A stretch of DNA of 21,523 nt from CAYUWH01 sp964448615 (GTDB lineage Bacteria > Patescibacteriota > Gracilibacteria > Peribacterales > Peribacteraceae). The translations under genes and the position numbers were made by a program. This document shows positions 1 to 6,736 of the stretch, piece by piece (the stretch's first letter is position 1; each line of letters starts with the position of its first letter). The notes beneath the pieces were generated by a model, which worked only from the letters and a program-made list of their open reading frames with translations, made no database searches and was not told the origin of the DNA. The stretch lies in assembly GCA_964448615.1 (NCBI GenBank), contig CAYUWH010000023.1, positions 1 through 21,523 of the forward strand. The letters run 5' to 3'.

Positions 1-1
1 T

Positions 2-18
2 GGCATTCCGTGAATGCC
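2..18 (-). terminator. Hairpin just downstream of the DUF1704 gene, possible terminator
   Basis: GGCATTC and GAATGCC form a perfect 7-bp stem around a 3-nt loop. On the minus strand it begins 8 nt after the TAA of the DUF1704-type gene. The window ends before any T-run could be seen, so intrinsic termination is inferred from position only. Confidence 0.4.
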
Positions 19-26
19 TGTGGTAA

Positions 27-1481
27 TTATTTGGTCGACATCTTCGCTTGTAGGATCGGCAGGTACTGATCTGCAAGATGCAGATCCTGGAGCGGAAGAT
101 CATTCGGGCCGAAGTCGATCTCGGCCATCATCAGGAACGCCTCACGCGTGAAGATGCCCATCTCGTTCACGTAACCGAGACCCTGTGCATCCATCTCTCG
201 TTGGATCAGAAGCCCCCGATCGTACGCGAGGTCCTTCGGCATCGAGAAGGCTTCCTTGTTCGCCGTGTCGCGGTGCCCGCGCATCACGCGGTATGTCGTG
301 CGGTAAGCTGCCTTCTTGGCCTTCTGATGGAGTTCACCGAGCGCGTTGCGGGAGGGTAACACTTCGGTCACCGGCAGGGACAGTTCCACGTGCAGCCATC
401 GCTCGTACTGGTCGCAGAAGACGTCGTGGAACGAGCCGCCCTGCTGTGCCCGCGCGACCGCGGTTGGGTACTTGAAGAGGAACGCGCTTTCCTCCCCATA
501 CTGCCGGTGCAGGAAGTCGCACTCCTTGCGCATGGCCAGACCCTCGTACAGGGTCTCGTCCGGCGGAGCCATCCTGCCTCCACACATTCCGAACAGGCGA
601 TAGCCGTTCTCGGACTGGCGGGCATGGCCCCCGATCTCGTGATCCACGAGATACAGAAGGTCCTTGTAGGTGTCCGCATCCTTCTTGTTTGCGGGGATGA
701 ACACGGTTGGTCCACCCTCAGAGCGTTGCCGCACATCGATGGCCGTGACGCCATCGGAGATGACCACCTTGAAGCCCGTCGGATTCCCTTCGCTGTGGAA
801 GATGCCGAGGCGCTTGAGTGCCCAGGCGAAGGCGTCCGCCATCTCCTGCGGCTCGCACTGACGATTTTCAAATGCCGTCTTCAGAGCATTGTCGAGGCAT
901 CCGCCCTGTGGCGTCGGCTTCGTCACGATGAGCTGTCGATAGGCCGCTTCGGCGCGTGCCAGTAGCTCGTCGTCGAGTTGCCAGTACATGCGATGGAACG
1001 CGCGCTTCGTGAGTGCGTCTCCGGTGAGTCCTTGATACGAACGCCCTGCGAGGCCGTCGATCAAGTCACAGACGGCCAGCTCATCGACGATCTTCTCACT
1101 GAGAATGGTCGCGAGCCACTCTTCAGCAAGCTTCTTGAATGGCAGGCAGGCACGGAGCTTATTCGCGAGCGCGATCAGCTTGGCTCGCACCGGAGCCGGA
1201 TCGATGGCATCTGCCTGTGCGTAGGTGAACTTGGGGTTATAGATTTCCCCCTTGTCGAACGCTTCGTTGAACCGCTCCTCCTCCCGATTGCGACATTCTT
1301 CCGTCGGCGTATAGAGATTGACTGGATTCCAGTCGCCCGTCAGCACTTCGATCTCGTTGGCGATCTCGCGGAGTAGCCCCGTCACGCCTTGAATCGCCGC
1401 GAGGGGAATTAGTCCGCTTGCGCTGGCCTCGCTCCTGCGCTGCAGGAAGGCTTGCACAGTCGGTTCGGTGACTGTTGCCAT
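27..1481 (-). CDS. DUF1704 / MATCAP-type zinc metallopeptidase-like protein
   Basis: A 484-residue protein. The sequence shows HEIGGH at residues 281-286 (HExxxH zinc motif) followed by YEGLA at 312-316, whose Glu313 is the likely third zinc ligand. This arrangement is typical of the DUF1704 family (the bacterial QEGLA-motif proteins and eukaryotic MATCAP tyrosine carboxypeptidases). The N-terminal 200 residues are helical and are not recognised. No signal peptide or membrane segment is visible, so it is probably cytoplasmic. The ATG is preceded by a good Shine-Dalgarno sequence (GAAGGAGAG, about 6 nt upstream) and by a promoter-like sequence, so it looks monocistronic. The substrate is unknown. 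The family call is fairly sure from the motif pair; peptidase activity is inference. Confidence 0.75.
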   Translation of the reverse strand: MATVTEPTVQAFLQRRSEASASGLIPLAAIQGVTGLLREIANEIEVLTGDWNPVNLYTPTEECRNREEERFNEAFDKGEIYNPKFTYAQADAIDPAPVRAKLIALANKLRACLPFKKLAEEWLATILSEKIVDELAVCDLIDGLAGRSYQGLTGDALTKRAFHRMYWQLDDELLARAEAAYRQLIVTKPTPQGGCLDNALKTAFENRQCEPQEMADAFAWALKRLGIFHSEGNPTGFKVVISDGVTAIDVRQRSEGGPTVFIPANKKDADTYKDLLYLVDHEIGGHARQSENGYRLFGMCGGRMAPPDETLYEGLAMRKECDFLHRQYGEESAFLFKYPTAVARAQQGGSFHDVFCDQYERWLHVELSLPVTEVLPSRNALGELHQKAKKAAYRTTYRVMRGHRDTANKEAFSMPKDLAYDRGLLIQREMDAQGLGYVNEMGIFTREAFLMMAEIDFGPNDLPLQDLHLADQYLPILQAKMSTK

Positions 1482-1529
1482 GAAACACTCTCCTTCAGAT
1501 TCAGATCGTTGCTGTAAAGGAACTCTATT

Positions 1530-1558
1530 TTAATACTTTATTTTTCATATTTAGTCAA
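1530..1558 (-). promoter_or_regulatory. Putative sigma70-type promoter of the DUF1704 gene
   Basis: On the minus strand, TTGACT (1558 to 1553), a 17-nt spacer and TATTAA (1535 to 1530); an overlapping TAAAAT lies 2 nt further on. The predicted start would leave a leader of about 40 nt carrying the Shine-Dalgarno sequence. The surrounding 1521-1620 is strikingly AT-rich compared with the genes on both sides. Confidence 0.5.
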
Positions 1559-1681
1559 TATGTGGCTTTTCCTCACACAGACGTCATTTATTGACTTTTT
1601 CTTATTAAAGTTTACCCTTTCTCGTCGCAGCACCGTGTTGTTGACCACTCTTTTACATGCAACGGAGGAAAGGAGAACGTA

Positions 1682-1996
1682 ATGCCAAAGGAATTTACCC
1701 TAACGTGCGCTCTGAAGCTGCGTGGCGATGAGATCGTCGTGGAATTTCAGTGTACGCAATTCCGGATGGAAGGAGTCCCGTGTCGCCGCTGCCAGGATAC
1801 AAACGGAACGGCCCGGCGATCTATCGAAGTCAATGCACTTCTCAGCAATACGGGCGAGAGTCTGAATGTCGTAGCAGATTCCAGCCGTGCCATGACCAAT
1901 GATTTCCGGCAGCGTCTGGGTCACGGTAACGTTCTCTGCGCCGCGTGCTTCTGGCGGAAGATCCACGCACTCGAGCGAACTCTGGATCGCTCGTGA
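1682..1996 (+). CDS. Small protein with two CxxC pairs, unknown function
   Basis: A 104-residue protein not recognised as any named family. Cys34/Cys37 (CRRC) and Cys86/Cys89 (CAAC) make two CxxC knuckles about 50 residues apart, which suggests one zinc site or a redox role; Cys9 and Cys24 are extra. It is soluble, with no signal peptide. Support for this reading over the long open frame on the opposite strand: a very strong purine-rich Shine-Dalgarno region (GGAGGAAAGGAG) just before the ATG, and a textbook intrinsic terminator starting 15 nt after the TGA. It is divergent from the DUF1704 gene across a 200-bp AT-rich region. It could be a small regulator or a zinc-binding accessory protein; no function is claimed. 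Confidence 0.7.
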   Translation: MPKEFTLTCALKLRGDEIVVEFQCTQFRMEGVPCRRCQDTNGTARRSIEVNALLSNTGESLNVVADSSRAMTNDFRQRLGHGNVLCAACFWRKIHALERTLDRS

Positions 1997-2011
1997 ATGT
2001 AAAGAGTCTGG

Positions 2012-2037
2012 CCCGCTCAGGAATGAGCGGGTTTTTT
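2012..2037 (+). terminator. Intrinsic terminator of the two-CxxC gene
   Basis: CCCGCTCA and TGAGCGGG form a perfect 8-bp stem around GGAA, followed by six T. It starts 15 nt after the stop codon, so the upstream gene is monocistronic. Confidence 0.9.
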
Positions 2038-2060
2038 CAAAAAGTGAATACAGACTTTTG

Positions 2061-2088
2061 TTGACAGGCATGCGATCCTCCGTATCAT
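2061..2088 (+). promoter_or_regulatory. Strong sigma70-like promoter for a small RNA
   Basis: A perfect TTGACA -35 box (2061-2066), a 16-nt spacer and TATCAT (2083-2088, 5 of 6 to consensus). It lies just after the preceding terminator and points into a region without a convincing ORF. Predicted start near 2095. Confidence 0.7.
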
Positions 2089-2094
2089 GGCGCG

Positions 2095-2252
2095 CGCGTT
2101 TGCGAAGATGCGGCTCCTTGAAAGGTGTAGGATTCTTTTCAACGAGATTCCGTTCAGCAAACCACCCCCCTCTTCCTCCGTCAGCCGGTGTCTCGACACC
2201 AGCGAAAGACGATCTGCATTAGTTCGATGCATGGAAGAGGGGTCTTTTTTTT
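2095..2252 (+). ncRNA. Putative structured small RNA, about 158 nt, unknown family
   Basis: A self-contained transcription unit: a near-consensus promoter at 2061-2088 and an intrinsic terminator ending in a T-run at 2245-2252. The 5' part can fold through GTTTGC (2098-2103) with GCAAAC (2157-2162), enclosing CGG/CCG and TTGAAA/TTTCAA (2118-2123/2137-2142). The 3' part is closed by a 10-bp stem, CCCCTCTTCC (2167-2176) with GGAAGAGGGG (2233-2242). Inside that stem are CGTC/GACG (2179-2182/2208-2211), a GGTGT-CTCG-ACACC hairpin (2187-2200) and TGCAT/ATGCA around a 7-nt loop. I do not recognise the hallmarks of SRP RNA, tmRNA, RNase P or 6S RNA. A 49-codon frame from ATG 2108 runs through the terminator T-run and has no good ribosome site, so it is unlikely to be a gene. 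Confidence 0.6.
2167..2252 (+). terminator. Intrinsic terminator of the small RNA
   Basis: A long-range 10-bp stem (2167-2176 with 2233-2242), then TC and eight T at 2245-2252. The opposite strand has no T-run after the stem, so it works on the plus strand. The T-run overlaps the stop codon of the convergent small membrane protein gene. Confidence 0.7.
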
Positions 2253-2502
2253 ATTGAGGCGTTTCCCACTGACGCAATCCCGGAATCAAGTACGTGAATG
2301 GCAAGAAGAGAATATCTGTGGTGCCCGTAAGCTCTGCGATACACCAGAAAAAGAGGATGATCGCGATCAAGATCACGACGTTATACACGCCGCCGATTTT
2401 TCGCATCCACTCCGCTTCGCCCATCATGTCGCCGACCTGCTGGCGGTAGCGGATCATGTAAAACGCTCCGATGATCCCGAGGATGCTGAGAATGGTCGTC
2501 AC
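2251..2502 (-). CDS. Small membrane protein, unknown function
   Basis: An 83-residue protein with two hydrophobic segments, roughly residues 3-18 and 41-72 (the second may be one helix plus a re-entrant or second helix). They flank a polar stretch (about 19-38) containing RYRQQ and GEAEWMRK. It starts at a GTG 8 nt after the trxA stop codon, in the same direction, and is probably co-transcribed and translationally coupled with trxA; no clear Shine-Dalgarno sequence is visible. There is no family match from memory. Its link to thioredoxin is positional only. Confidence 0.6.
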   Translation of the reverse strand: MTTILSILGIIGAFYMIRYRQQVGDMMGEAEWMRKIGGVYNVVILIAIILFFWCIAELTGTTDILFLPFTYLIPGLRQWETPQ

Positions 2503-2510
2503 GGCTGCGA

Positions 2511-2828
2511 TTATAGCATCTTGTCGAGCTCGCGCTTCATATCCGCTTTTGAACGCGCGCCGATCACGGAGCCAACCGGCTTTCCGTCTTTCACAAATAA
2601 AAAAGTCGGGATGCTCATGACGTTGTACTTCTGCGGCGTGTCGATATTTTCATCGACGTTCATTTTTACGATCTTCACTTTGCCTTCGTATTCTTTTGCC
2701 ATCTCTTCCAAGATCGGATTCATGGCTTTGCAGGGGCCGCACCACGGAGCCCAAAAATCCACGAGTACGGGAAGATCGGACTTCAAAACCTGGGATTCAA
2801 ACTCGGTGTCGTTAATAGAGTGAGCCAT
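2511..2828 (-). CDS. trxA: Thioredoxin
   Basis: A 105-residue protein of standard thioredoxin length. The active-site WCGPC is at residues 29-33, after the VLVDFWAPW strand, and the conserved cis-proline lies in SIPTFLF near residue 74. It is a cytoplasmic disulfide reductase with no signal peptide. The ATG has no Shine-Dalgarno sequence; the bases directly upstream are a copy of the GGTAAGG intergenic repeat. A candidate promoter (TTGTAA, 15 nt, TATACT at 2874-2869) would put that repeat in the mRNA leader. A small membrane protein follows 8 nt downstream. No thioredoxin reductase is in the window. Confidence 0.95.
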   Translation of the reverse strand: MAHSINDTEFESQVLKSDLPVLVDFWAPWCGPCKAMNPILEEMAKEYEGKVKIVKMNVDENIDTPQKYNVMSIPTFLFVKDGKPVGSVIGARSKADMKRELDKML

Positions 2829-2832
2829 GCGG

Positions 2833-2868
2833 AGAAGGTAAGGGAGGTAAGGAACCTAAGGAAGGCAA
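2833..2868. repeat. GGTAAGG-type intergenic repeat, copy 1
   Basis: Degenerate tandem units of AAGGTAAGG / AGGTAAGGAAC / CTAAGGAAGG fill the gap directly upstream of the trxA start codon. The same unit recurs at 10779-10862, 16111-16210 and at the right end of the window. Confidence 0.65.
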
Positions 2869-2880
2869 AGTATAGAGAGT

Positions 2881-2915
2881 AATTTTCAATTACAAATTAT
2901 AAATTTCCAATTTTT
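2881..2915. repeat. AT-rich intergenic repeat-like tract
   Basis: The tract between trxA and pgi is almost only A/T, with near-repeated units AATTTTCAATTACAAATT and ATAAATTTCCAATTTTTAT. It resembles AT-rich dispersed intergenic elements seen in several bacterial lineages. It overlaps the pgi stop codon and may host part of the trxA promoter. Confidence 0.35.
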
Positions 2916-4203
2916 ATACCGAGGGTGCGATGCCGCGAGAGAGGATTTCCCGGGCGATCGTTTTGCCGAGTTCAACGGCCGGCTGTCCGTATGGATCGAT
3001 GCGATAGAGCTTGCCGAGGAATACCACTTCCGCCATCAAGACGAAGAAGAGTTGGCCCAAGTGATAGGCGTCCACTCTGCTTACAGTGATGGTGACGTGC
3101 GCGTGTTTTTGCGACGTCAGCGCGCGCGCCGTTCCTTCGGCGCATGCATCAACCAGCTGGCCGAATGATTTGCCGGCGATGTACGCAAAGGCGGGATCGA
3201 GGTCCTTGGGCACGAGCACTTCCGGTTTTTCCGTTTCGCGGATAAAGAGATGCCATGCTTTGCGCGGGCCGGCCATCCACTGTTGCAATAACGAATGCTG
3301 ATCCTGCGTGCCGACGGCCGCGAGGGGGATGGGATTGTGCGTCTCGTTTTTCCCCAAGCTCTCCGCGACGAGCTGCTGGTTCCAGCGCGCGATGGAGGTG
3401 ATGCGTTGGGCATACGGCATGATCACGCGGATCGGGTAGCCTTTCTTTATCTCAAGCAAGTACTGTGTCGTGGCGAGTTGTGCGGCAGGATTGTCGGTGA
3501 CATGTAGATTCTGACAAGCGGTATCCATGTCCTTCGCGCCGCGCAGGAATTCATCGATGTCTTGATCGAGCAAGGCAAGCGCGAGCAATCCCACCGGTGT
3601 GAAGATGCAGTAGCGTCCGCCCGTTTCCCTCGTGATGGGAAGGATTTCCGCACCGTGTTCCGCGCAGAATTTTCGGAGCTCTCCTTTGCGACTGTCGGTA
3701 ATGCCGATCACGCGTTGTGCCGCCTTTTTTCCAAGTGCTTGCGTCAGCTTGTACCACAGCAGAAAAAATGCACTCATTGATTCAAGAGTTTCGCCGGATT
3801 TGCTGACGACGACCACGAGCGTTGATTTCCAATCGAGAATGTCGAGCGTGAATTTCAATGCCGACGGATCGATCGTATCGAGTACGATGAACTCAACGGT
3901 CTTCGTATTTTCAAATGCTTCCTGAATCACTTTCGGTCCGAGCCCGGATCCTCCAATGCCGATCCACACCACTGTCTGGATCTTCATTTTTTTGATACGC
4001 GCGACCGTTTCCTTTACCGTCGCCGCGAGTTTTTTTTGATACGGATCCATACTCCAGGTGTGTTGCCCGTTTTTGCGTTCCTCCAGCCATTCTCCGATAT
4101 GCTTTTTCATCGGCGTCTGCACGCCGAGAAGATCTTGATCGCTCAAGCCCCACTGCGTGCCGATCGTTTTTGCCAATGCGCCGGAAGTGTCGAGAGTGAG
4201 CAT
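2914..4203 (-). CDS. pgi: Glucose-6-phosphate isomerase
   Basis: A 429-residue protein in the compact size class of bacterial PGI. Visible SIS-fold signatures: GIGGSGLGP (82-90), the phosphate-binding SKSGET (134-139), GGRY (195-198), the catalytic glutamate in AESLGK (about 281), GTQDQHS with the ring-opening histidine (about 303), and the C-terminal DPYGQPAVELGK with the conserved lysine. It interconverts glucose-6-phosphate and fructose-6-phosphate in the cytoplasm. The ATG is 13 nt after the ruvA stop, so the two genes are probably co-transcribed. No Shine-Dalgarno sequence is seen. Confidence 0.95.
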   Translation of the reverse strand: MLTLDTSGALAKTIGTQWGLSDQDLLGVQTPMKKHIGEWLEERKNGQHTWSMDPYQKKLAATVKETVARIKKMKIQTVVWIGIGGSGLGPKVIQEAFENTKTVEFIVLDTIDPSALKFTLDILDWKSTLVVVVSKSGETLESMSAFFLLWYKLTQALGKKAAQRVIGITDSRKGELRKFCAEHGAEILPITRETGGRYCIFTPVGLLALALLDQDIDEFLRGAKDMDTACQNLHVTDNPAAQLATTQYLLEIKKGYPIRVIMPYAQRITSIARWNQQLVAESLGKNETHNPIPLAAVGTQDQHSLLQQWMAGPRKAWHLFIRETEKPEVLVPKDLDPAFAYIAGKSFGQLVDACAEGTARALTSQKHAHVTITVSRVDAYHLGQLFFVLMAEVVFLGKLYRIDPYGQPAVELGKTIAREILSRGIAPSV

Positions 4204-4216
4204 GGGAGAGAAAGAT

Positions 4217-4685
4217 TTACAGGACGCGCAGTGCGGCCGTCACGCGTTCTTCGGTGGAAGAGAGATGTTTCGGAATTTGCTTCAGAGATTCCATGATGTC
4301 GGCCGAGGCGTATCCCAGTTGGCTGAGCGCGGCTACGGCGTCGCGATCGAAGGCGGCGGAGATAGTACCGTTCTCCGTGCCGCCTTGGAACATCATCGGT
4401 TCCTTCTCCGCAAGATTTTTTAGTTCGATCAACAATTTTTCCGCAGTCTTACCGCCGATACCTTTGATCGAGCGCAATAACTTCGGATCATTCTCCGTGA
4501 TGGCCTGCAGCAACATCGCTTTGGGAACGGCGCAGAGTTCGAGCCCCATGCGCGGGCCGATGCCCTGAAGGCCGATCAGTGCTTCGAACATCGTGCGGCT
4601 TGCGGCATCCGAAAATCCGAAGAGGTCGAATCGGTCTTCGCGGACATAGGTCGAAATCCACAGCGTCATTTGTGCTCCATCCTGT
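4217..4685 (-). CDS. ruvA: Holliday junction branch migration protein RuvA, 5' end lost in gap
   Basis: The visible part has about 155 codons and stays open into the N-run; the first ATG in view (4669) is internal. It shows the end of the OB domain (WISTYVREDRFDLFGF), two helix-hairpin-helix motifs (IGLQGIGP and IKGIGGKTAEKL) and the C-terminal domain III that binds RuvB (residues from about AVAALSQLGY). By comparison with typical RuvA, about 40 N-terminal residues (about 120 nt) are missing. It forms the tetramer that holds Holliday junctions for RuvB. RuvB and RuvC are not in the window. Pgi follows directly. Confidence 0.93.
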
Positions 4686-4785
4686 NNNNNNNNNNNNNNN
4701 NNNNNNNNNNNNNNNNNNNNNNNNNNNNNNNNNNNNNNNNNNNNNNNNNNNNNNNNNNNNNNNNNNNNNNNNNNNNNNNNNNNNN
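4686..4785. other. Scaffold gap (100 N)
   Basis: Exactly 100 N, a standard placeholder for unknown length. It hides the start of ruvA and the divergent promoter region of the M23 peptidase gene. The missing ruvA codons alone need more than 100 nt, so the true gap is longer. Confidence 0.95.
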
Positions 4786-4791
4786 TGGGAA

Positions 4792-6039
4792 ATGCACACC
4801 CTCAAACGCTTGCTCGTCCTGACGCTCTGTACGGTGCTCGTCGCGCCGATGACGGGCATGCTCGCATTTCTCACGATGCAGGAGAAACAGGAGGCGAGTG
4901 ATTCGTTGCATCAGGCGTTGAATCGCGCAGTGGGAAGTTACCGCAGCCGCACGAGTTTGGTGGCGCTGCAGAATCGCGGTGCCTCAACACTTGATGTGCA
5001 AAGAGAAAAATTGCGCGCGATCACCAAGCGCCAGCGCGAACTCCGCGAGGCGATACTTTCCATGCGTGCCACGCTCACCATGATCCAGAAGCGGCATAGC
5101 ATTGTGCTTCAGGATGCGGCATCGGTGCATGATCGCATCGAGGAAGAGAAAGTGACGTTCGCACAGTTGGTGCGCGACGCGTATGTGCGCTCGCTCGCTT
5201 CCGATCAAGTGGCAAACGATTCGCGCCGGCTGATTGTGTCGGCATTGCAGGACAATGTGCCGCCGCAAGCATTGCCGGCGCGCATGTCGCGCATCGTGCG
5301 GGTGCACGCCGACTATCTCGGCGATCTTTCGCTTGCGGAACAAACCTTCAAGCGATTGGATGCGATGATGAAAGAACGGGATGCGTTGCTGGCTGAACGC
5401 CAGGTTTCCGCCGCGAGTTTTGAGAGCACGCGTGAATCGGTGGAAGTCAGTGCGGAGAAATTGGAAGAAATCAAAGCGATCATGACGGATGTGCACGATC
5501 AGGTGCTCAAATTGCAGGGCGAACTCGCGCGCATCGATGCGAAGCTGAAGGCCAAGGCCGAGCGTGCGTTGATCGAGAAAAGATTGCTCGATCCGCTTAA
5601 GCCCGGTTCGAACGGATCTTCCACTGGTAAGCGGCCGGCGTTTACGTGGCCGGTGTATGGCACGGTTTCCGCGGGATTCCACAATGAGAGTTACAAAAAA
5701 TTCTTCGGGGTTGCGCATGAAGGCATGGATATCGTCGTCGGCGAAGGCACGCCCGTTCGCAGCAGTGCGGATGGCGTGGTGTTCCTGGTGCGTGACGGTG
5801 GCGCGAAAGGCTACACGTACGTACTTGTCGGACATCGCAATGGATACGCGACGCTGTACGGACATTTGCTGGCGGTCTCGGTGGACGCCGGACAAGTGGT
5901 GACGGCAGGGCAGGTGATCGGTCTTTCCGGAGGACGCCCCGGTACGCACGGTGCCGGTCCGATGACCACAGCCGCACATCTTCACTTCGAGGTGATTCAG
6001 AGCGGAGTGAATATTGATCCGAAATCGGTGTTGCCGTGA
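4792..6039 (+). CDS. Coiled-coil M23 (LytM/EnvC-type) peptidase, secreted or membrane-anchored
   Basis: 415 residues from the chosen ATG, just after the gap. The start is followed at once by a signal-peptide or anchor pattern (residues 1-27: K5/R6, then LLVLTLCTVLVAPM), which supports it, although an earlier start in the gap cannot be excluded. Residues about 30-265 are a long coiled coil. The C-terminal domain (about 285-415) is LytM/M23: HEGMD (H309, D313), YGH (H358) and HLHFE (H396, H398). All the zinc-site and catalytic histidines are present, so it should be an active peptidoglycan endopeptidase rather than a degenerate EnvC-like activator. It probably works in cell-wall remodelling or division. 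It is divergent from ruvA. Confidence 0.88.
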   Translation: MHTLKRLLVLTLCTVLVAPMTGMLAFLTMQEKQEASDSLHQALNRAVGSYRSRTSLVALQNRGASTLDVQREKLRAITKRQRELREAILSMRATLTMIQKRHSIVLQDAASVHDRIEEEKVTFAQLVRDAYVRSLASDQVANDSRRLIVSALQDNVPPQALPARMSRIVRVHADYLGDLSLAEQTFKRLDAMMKERDALLAERQVSAASFESTRESVEVSAEKLEEIKAIMTDVHDQVLKLQGELARIDAKLKAKAERALIEKRLLDPLKPGSNGSSTGKRPAFTWPVYGTVSAGFHNESYKKFFGVAHEGMDIVVGEGTPVRSSADGVVFLVRDGGAKGYTYVLVGHRNGYATLYGHLLAVSVDAGQVVTAGQVIGLSGGRPGTHGAGPMTTAAHLHFEVIQSGVNIDPKSVLP

Positions 6040-6066
6040 TGGCGTCCTGGAATTTTCAATATATTC

Positions 6067-6101
6067 CGTGTAGAGACGTGCAAATCGCACGTCTCTACAC
6101 G
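6067..6101. repeat. Perfect inverted repeat, GTGTAGAGACGTGC family
   Basis: CGTGTAGAGACGTGC (6067-6081) and its exact complement (6087-6101) form a 15-bp stem with a 5-nt AAATC loop, between the M23 gene and the terminator of the minus-strand SpoVG gene. It has no T-run on either side. The sequence resembles short palindromic elements dispersed in several bacterial groups (recall only). Confidence 0.7.
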
Positions 6102-6118
6102 CGTGTTGCAAATATAAG

Positions 6119-6150
6119 CAAAACCCCTTTCTCCCATCGGGAGAAAGGGG
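6119..6150 (-). terminator. Intrinsic terminator of the downstream SpoVG-family gene
   Basis: CCCCTTTCTCCC (6124-6135) pairs perfectly over 12 bp with 6139-6150 around a 3-nt loop. Read on the minus strand it ends in GGGG then TTTT and starts 23 nt after the SpoVG-A stop codon. Confidence 0.75.
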
Positions 6151-6173
6151 GCCATCCGGATCCAGCGAACGGA

Positions 6174-6641
6174 TTAGGGATGACGCACGTCGATCATGGC
6201 GATCTGCAGATGCGCCTTGTCTGCGTCGGTTGACCGTAGAGCGGTCAATTCGAGAGCCTGGTGCTGCATCTGCTCGACTGTCAGCCCATAGGCGTCGATG
6301 GCCGCCTCTTCCAGCGCGTTGCGAAGCTGCGCTGTCACCGGGTGTGCGACATCAACGAACAGGTCGCTGCGTCCGCGTTCATCCAGCGGCACGCGATGGT
6401 CCTCGAGTCGCACGCCACAGTTGTTACAGTGCCGTGCGTCGAGCGGGTTTTTCTTGTTGCAGGACGGGCAGTTGTCCGTCCGCTTGCGGTCGGGCATCGC
6501 CACGAAGTAGTAGTGGTCCTTGCTCTCAATGAGCCTCAGACCTTCGATCCTCATGTCGTAATAGATGAGGTCGAAGTACGCCCGGACCGGCGATGAGGGG
6601 TCGTGCTCGAGCTGCATGTTGCAAACCCGCATGTTCCGCAT
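6174..6641 (-). CDS. spoVG: SpoVG-family protein with inserted zinc ribbon (copy A)
   Basis: 155 residues. The N-terminal half matches the SpoVG fold (residues 4-52, ending YYFVAMPDRK, compare the family's LFVAMPSKR). The fold resumes at about 94 with LFVDVAHPV and the following helix (family: FRDIAHPIN). Between the two halves, where SpoVG normally has a short loop, is a four-cysteine zinc ribbon: C58-x2-C61-x10-C72-x2-C75. SpoVG proteins are small DNA/RNA-binding regulators. The chosen ATG has GGAGG 6 nt upstream and gives the same length and cysteine numbering as copy B; an ATG further upstream (6698) would include the promoter region. The C-terminal tail (about 120-155) differs from copy B. 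Confidence 0.8.
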   Translation of the reverse strand: MRNMRVCNMQLEHDPSSPVRAYFDLIYYDMRIEGLRLIESKDHYYFVAMPDRKRTDNCPSCNKKNPLDARHCNNCGVRLEDHRVPLDERGRSDLFVDVAHPVTAQLRNALEEAAIDAYGLTVEQMQHQALELTALRSTDADKAHLQIAMIDVRHP

Positions 6642-6688
6642 GTCGCGCCTCCGCTGGTACGTGGAAGTGGGAAAAGATCGGCGTGCAC

Positions 6689-6703
6689 ACTCTATCATAG
6701 AGT
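6689..6703. promoter_or_regulatory. Dyad over the -10 region of SpoVG copy A
   Basis: ACTCTAT and ATAGAGT form a perfect 7-bp dyad around one base. It contains TATGAT on the minus strand (6699-6694), a plausible -10 box giving a leader of about 46 nt. No good -35 box is seen. It could be an operator, possibly for autoregulation (inference). Confidence 0.4.
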
Positions 6704-6731
6704 CCGCATCAGTCCCGGAGGACTGATGCGG
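6704..6731. terminator. Strong hairpin between the two SpoVG genes
   Basis: CCGCATCAGTCC and GGACTGATGCGG form a perfect 12-bp stem with a CGGA loop, 5 nt downstream of the copy B stop codon. There is no T-run on either strand, so it may end or attenuate the copy B transcript or protect its 3' end rather than act as a classic terminator. Confidence 0.5.
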
Positions 6732-6736
6732 GGGTG

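Noticed and set aside
1700..2071. 123-codon open frame on the minus strand
   Set aside because: It overlaps the two-CxxC gene and its terminator; it lacks a Shine-Dalgarno sequence, and the plus-strand gene has clear start and stop signals.
2017..2232. 71-codon minus-strand frame
   Set aside because: It lies across the promoter and body of the small RNA unit and reads through its stems; no ribosome site and no protein-like pattern.
2211..2236. Possible tRNA T-arm (TGCAT stem, TAGTTCG loop)
   Set aside because: The loop order does not match TTCRANN, and no acceptor, D or anticodon arms can be found around it.
2108..2257. 49-codon plus-strand frame starting within the small RNA
   Set aside because: It reads through the terminator stem and T-run (Ser-Phe-Phe-Tyr end) and has no Shine-Dalgarno site; kept only as a weak alternative.
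4984..6111. 375-codon minus-strand open frame
   Set aside because: Antisense to the M23 peptidase; His/Arg-rich shadow composition and no domain pattern.
6067..6150. CRISPR-like repeat pair
   Set aside because: The two palindromes are unrelated to each other, occur once each here and have no spacer periodicity or cas genes.
6642..6698. Upstream start for SpoVG copy A (ATG at 6698)
   Set aside because: It would translate through the promoter dyad; the ATG at 6641 has GGAGG and matches copy B in length and cysteine numbering.
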